Shown: positions 61,265-64,000 of the stretch, piece by piece
How the letters are laid out: every line of letters begins with the position of its first letter
How positions within the stretch are numbered: the stretch's first letter is position 1
Assembly (NCBI RefSeq): GCF_003569765.1
Contig: NZ_QXMG01000017.1
Location: forward strand, 31,057-95,056
Reading direction: 5' to 3'
DNA from: Caldimonas tepidiphila
GTDB lineage: Bacteria > Pseudomonadota > Gammaproteobacteria > Burkholderiales > Burkholderiaceae_C
DNA: 64,000 bases
Notes under the pieces: model-generated
Seen by the model: only the letters and a program-made list of their open reading frames with translations
Databases searched by the model: none
What the model was told of the DNA's origin: nothing
Program-made: the position numbers and the translations under genes

Positions 61265-62294
61265 TTTCGGTGCTGGCCGGCGCGGCGTCGGCGTGGAACA
61301 GGCGCTCGACCGCCGCGACCAGACGCTGCAGGTCTTCCGCGGGCAGCGCGCGGATCGAGAACTCGAGCTGGCCCCGCTCCTCGACCACCTTGAGCTGGCC
61401 CTTCGCGGCGCCGAGCCGAAGCTCGCGGATCTCCGAGCGCACGCGGCGCTGCGGGCCCTGCAGGCGCGATTCGATCAGCGCGCGCACCTGCTGGCGCGTC
61501 ATCTCCTTGCGCACCACCTCGTCGATCACCTCGGCGGCGAGCTGCTCGGCGCGGTCTGGGTCGGTCCTGGCGAGCTCGGCCACGAAGATGCGGCTGAGCT
61601 CGTAGGCGGCGCCGTGCGAGGAGGTCTGCGGATGCTCCTTCATGCGGGCGAGCAGCCGCTCGGGGATCAGGTTGATCGCCATGACCTGCGACACCGCCGA
61701 CTTCGAGATCTGCAGCCGCTGCGCGATCTCGTCCTGGCTCTCGAACACCCCGGCCTTCAGCAGCGCCTGGAAGCGCACCGCGTCGTCGAGCACCGTGTGC
61801 GCGCTGCGCTCGAGGTTGATGCGGCGCGACGCGAGGTAGAGGTCGCGCGAGTTCGCGGGCTTGCGCTTGATCTCCACGCGCAGCGACGGCAGGCCGGCGG
61901 CGCGGGCGCCGCGCAGCCGCTTGCCGCCGTCGATCAGCAGCACGCGGCCATCCTCGACCCAGCCCTCGGCGCTGACGTCCTGGCCGTGCGCCTGCAGGCT
62001 CAGCGCCATGTCGTCGATCTCGGAGGCGACGTAGAACACCCGCGCGTTGAAGGGGTTCTCGCCGATCAGGTGCAGCGGCACCTGCACCGTGCTGCCCACC
62101 GGGTAGTCGGCGACGTTCTCGGAAGGGGGGGCCGAAGGGGCGATCGCGGGCGCGGCCGCCGCGGCTGCGGTCGGCATGCCGGGCGCGGGCGGCCGGGCGT
62201 CGGGGACGGCGCCGAGCAGCGCGCGGGCGAGCTTGTCGGCATCCGCCGCATCGGTGCGCTGGAAGACCCGTGCGGGCTTGACCTTGCTGCTCAT
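61260..62294 (-). CDS. parB: ParB-family partition protein
   Basis: This is a 344-residue centromere-binding protein. The N-terminal 60 residues are Ala/Pro-rich with the ParA-interaction start. The ParB/Srx domain contains ENPFNARV (79-86) and DGGKRLRGARAAG (122-134), where chromosomal ParBs have GERRxRA. The HTH QDEIAQRLQISKSAVSQVMAI is at 187-207, and a C-terminal dimerisation segment follows. The start MSSKVK overlaps the parA stop (ATGA, 62291-62294). An iteron overlaps its stop. Confidence 0.93.
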   Translation of the reverse strand: MSSKVKPARVFQRTDAADADKLARALLGAVPDARPPAPGMPTAAAAAAPAIAPSAPPSENVADYPVGSTVQVPLHLIGENPFNARVFYVASEIDDMALSLQAHGQDVSAEGWVEDGRVLLIDGGKRLRGARAAGLPSLRVEIKRKPANSRDLYLASRRINLERSAHTVLDDAVRFQALLKAGVFESQDEIAQRLQISKSAVSQVMAINLIPERLLARMKEHPQTSSHGAAYELSRIFVAELARTDPDRAEQLAAEVIDEVVRKEMTRQQVRALIESRLQGPQRRVRSEIRELRLGAAKGQLKVVEERGQLEFSIRALPAEDLQRLVAAVERLFHADAAPASTER

Positions 62295-62968
62295 TGCACT
62301 GCCGCCTTCGCCTCGAGGCGCTCGACGATTTCCTGGTAGACGTCCTCGAACTCCTCGACGGCCTTGACCGCGTCGCGTCGCGGCAGCTCGAACAGGCTCT
62401 TGCCCGTCTTGCCGACGTCGCGCCAGCTCTTGCGGTCCTTCAGCCCGGTGCGCAGGATCTCGATGCCGGGGGCGAGCTCCTCGAGGTACTCGCGCGCATC
62501 CTGGTCCTCGCTGGAGTTCCAGCCGCTCGGCGTGCGGTTGAGCACCACGTAGAAGGGCACGCGCCCGTTCTTGTGGAACTTGTCGGTGGCGCGCACCGCC
62601 GCGTGCAGCCCGAGCGTCGAGTCGAGGTCGCCCTGCGAGACCTGGGTCGGCGCGAGCCAGAAGTCGACCACGCGCGCGAGTTGCCCGAGCTTGCCGTAGT
62701 CGCGTGCGCCGACGTCGATGATCACCGCGTCGTACTTTCCTGCCAGGTCGACGATCACCGGGCCCGGATTGTCCGGGGCCTTGATCACCGGGATCTGCGG
62801 CTCGACGCCGTGGGCCTGACGGATCGCGTACCACCCGGAGGAGGTGCCGGTGGAGTCGGTGTCCACCAGCATCACGCTCGCGCCCTCCTGGCGGATGCGC
62901 CAGGCGAGGTTCACGGCCAGCATGGACTTGCCCACCCCGCCTTTCTCGTGTCCGACGACGATGATCAT
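62291..62968 (-). CDS. parA: ParA-family partition ATPase
   Basis: This 225-residue Walker-type ATPase has the deviant Walker A GHEKGGVGKS with signature Lys9. Further motifs are LVDTDSTGTSSGWY, the Walker B-like VIIDVGARDYGK and FYVVLNRTPSGW. It lacks the N-terminal HTH of large P1-type ParAs, so it belongs to the short class. It segregates the replicon together with ParB. The start at 62968 is chosen because the beta-strand MIIVVGHEKGG begins there; the longer frame upstream is AT-rich promoter DNA. Confidence 0.93.
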   Translation of the reverse strand: MIIVVGHEKGGVGKSMLAVNLAWRIRQEGASVMLVDTDSTGTSSGWYAIRQAHGVEPQIPVIKAPDNPGPVIVDLAGKYDAVIIDVGARDYGKLGQLARVVDFWLAPTQVSQGDLDSTLGLHAAVRATDKFHKNGRVPFYVVLNRTPSGWNSSEDQDAREYLEELAPGIEILRTGLKDRKSWRDVGKTGKSLFELPRRDAVKAVEEFEDVYQEIVERLEAKAAVQ

Positions 62969-63941
62969 AGGATGTTCTTCGCCTTGCCTAGATAAGAATG
63001 AAACAGGGATTATCTTTGATTCCGGATGACATATCAACGTCGACTTGCGAGTAAATATCGATTGAATTGCTGTTTTTGTGGGAGATTCCCGCGTGGTGCT
63101 TTTCGGACTTCTGACAGGGAGGTCTTGAGGATTGGGGGAGTTCAACGCGTTGAACTTTCCGCCTGACAGTGACGCGGAGGGGTGGGTTCCGTTCGGATTC
63201 GTCACGGTCGTTTGCGCCCCCGCATGCCGGGCTGGTCCGAGCGCATTGCCCGATCGCCAAGCGAGTTCGGGGGTCTGGCTGCTGCACCGTCTTTGGGAGG
63301 GCCGACGTCGCTTGGGGCGACGCTCTCCCGGTGGGTGGCGGAGGTTGACGGGTCCTCGGCTTCGGCAGTGGGTGTCAAGGCATACCGCGGGGCAACATGG
63401 GGGCGACTCGCGGGTCGAGGGGGCTCGGGCGTGAGGTGTTCGGATGAGGTGGGGGCGGCAGGTAGGCGCCGTTCTGCGGAGGCGAAGGAGTTGGGCTTGC
63501 AGCTCGCATGCCGAGGGCGCCTGTCGTCAGTGGCGCGGATCAGCCGGGATCGCGGCCCTGTTTGGGTCCGAGTAGGCATGCTCCTTGGCCTCGGGGTGCA
63601 TGCTCCAGGCAGGGCGGTCGGTCCCGGGTCGACGCATGCGCCCCATCGCACCGCCACCGTTCGGGTGCAGATTGAATCCGGGGCTGGCCGTGGCCCGGGA
63701 AGGCGGCGCCTGCGCGGCAGCTTTCGTCTGGGCGGCAGGGTCCTGTCGGGCGCGAGGAACGGGGCTCAGGTGCAACCTTCTTCATCAGTCGCGCGATCCC
63801 GGACTGTGTAGCCCTTGGCCGCGACTTGCGGGCCCGGCGATGGAGCGCACGCTTGCCGAGCGAGAAAGGCCGCCGCCCATGTTCGTTCGATGTCGCCGGC
63901 AAGGTCGGATGCAGCGACAAGGAGCAAATGCAGACTTGTTC
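62969..63941. other. 973-base region upstream of parA without a recognised gene
   Basis: The first 150 bases are AT-rich and hold the parA promoter. An 18-bp palindrome at 63139-63156 is described separately. From about 63160 the DNA is GC-rich; frames remain open on both strands (for example 63182-63811), but the translations are Arg/Gly/Ser-rich and match nothing I know. I take this as non-coding or as eroded sequence. Confidence 0.5.
63139..63156. promoter_or_regulatory. 18-bp perfect palindrome, candidate parS site
   Basis: AGTTCAACGCGTTGAACT contains a 16-bp GTT...AAC palindrome like the parS sites of Burkholderiales replicons. It lies 171 bases upstream of the parA start in the same region as rep, parB and the iterons. 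A ParB or other regulator could bind it. Only one copy was noticed in the window. Confidence 0.55.
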
Positions 63942-64000
63942 GAGACAGGTGAGGGAGACAGGTGAGGGAGACAGGTGAGGGAGACAGGTGAGGGAGACAG
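63942..64000. repeat. 13-bp tandem repeat running off the window end
   Basis: Four perfect copies of GTGAGGGAGACAG (63949-64000) are preceded by a half copy GAGACAG (63942-63948). The array reaches the last base, so its full length is unknown. Each junction creates GGTGAG, the same six bases that start the iterons, but the rest of the unit differs. Confidence 0.85.

Noticed and set aside
60402..61605. Several open frames across the iteron region
   Set aside because: Their peptides repeat short words that come from the 17-bp iterons; no real protein features are visible.
63182..63811. 209-codon open frame upstream of parA
   Set aside because: Arg/Gly/Ser-rich composition, no ribosome-binding site or family match; frames are open on both strands here because of GC content.

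Overview
The window is very GC-rich, densely coded DNA of a beta-proteobacterium, most likely Burkholderiales. The main signs are five Bug/TctC periplasmic receptors, NahR-like LysR regulators and many aromatic-catabolism families. Species cannot be named from the sequence. The right end (58.7-64.0 kb) is the replication and partition region of a secondary replicon (chromid, second chromosome or megaplasmid). It holds a Rep_3-type initiator, about 1.16 kb with 21 copies of a 17-bp iteron and an AT-rich unwinding candidate, then parB, parA and a parS-like palindrome. The rest of the window is accessory metabolism, transport and signalling.

Layout. 1-1104: end of a cyanate-type ABC transporter and cyanase (cynS). 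1531-11375: a NahR-like LysR gene facing a nine-gene operon on the minus strand (GlcG-like protein, ACMSD-like decarboxylase, extradiol dioxygenase, FAH-family hydrolase, MhpA-like hydroxylase, Bug receptor, GST, amidohydrolase, exported esterase). This reads as a ring-hydroxylation and meta-cleavage pathway of unknown substrate. The same ATCCATC/GATGGAT palindrome lies at the regulator's start codon and at the operon promoter 9.9 kb away. 11680-18240: LysR, divergent Bug receptor, PdxA2-like dehydrogenase, rhamnonate-dehydratase-like enolase, DapA-like lyase and, after a terminator, an AEC permease; probably a sugar-acid pathway. 18260-19936: a GGDEF-EAL protein. 20037-28317: a CoA-type catabolic operon (Bug receptor, SDR, EntE-like ligase, amidohydrolase, thiolase, PaaG-like and PaaF-like crotonases) with a divergent LysR gene.

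28474-30928 is a decaying stretch: a truncated TRAP small permease without partners, a lipoprotein gene and a LysR pseudogene carrying both a frameshift and a large internal deletion. 31059-38161 holds stress and detoxification genes: pirin, glutathione-independent formaldehyde dehydrogenase, a guanidinium exporter preceded by a well-formed guanidine-II (mini-ykkC) riboswitch, DUF3237, a LuxR regulator, another Bug receptor and an AhpD-like protein. 38169-53212 is mostly signalling and surface functions: a hybrid histidine kinase and a GGDEF-EAL protein that share the same GAF-PAS-PAS front end, a GT2 synthase with an outer-membrane barrel, a fused indolepyruvate:ferredoxin oxidoreductase with a divergent AsnC regulator, and two Hsp20 genes behind a sigma-32-like promoter.

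53268-58670 is a complete tripartite tricarboxylate transporter (tctCBA) with its divergent two-component system (tctDE). It is the only Bug receptor here with membrane partners; the other four are orphans within their catabolic operons. At 58742-62968 rep, parB and parA share one strand with the iteron field between rep and parB. The window ends inside a 13-bp tandem repeat. No rRNA, tRNA, CRISPR array or insertion sequence was recognised.
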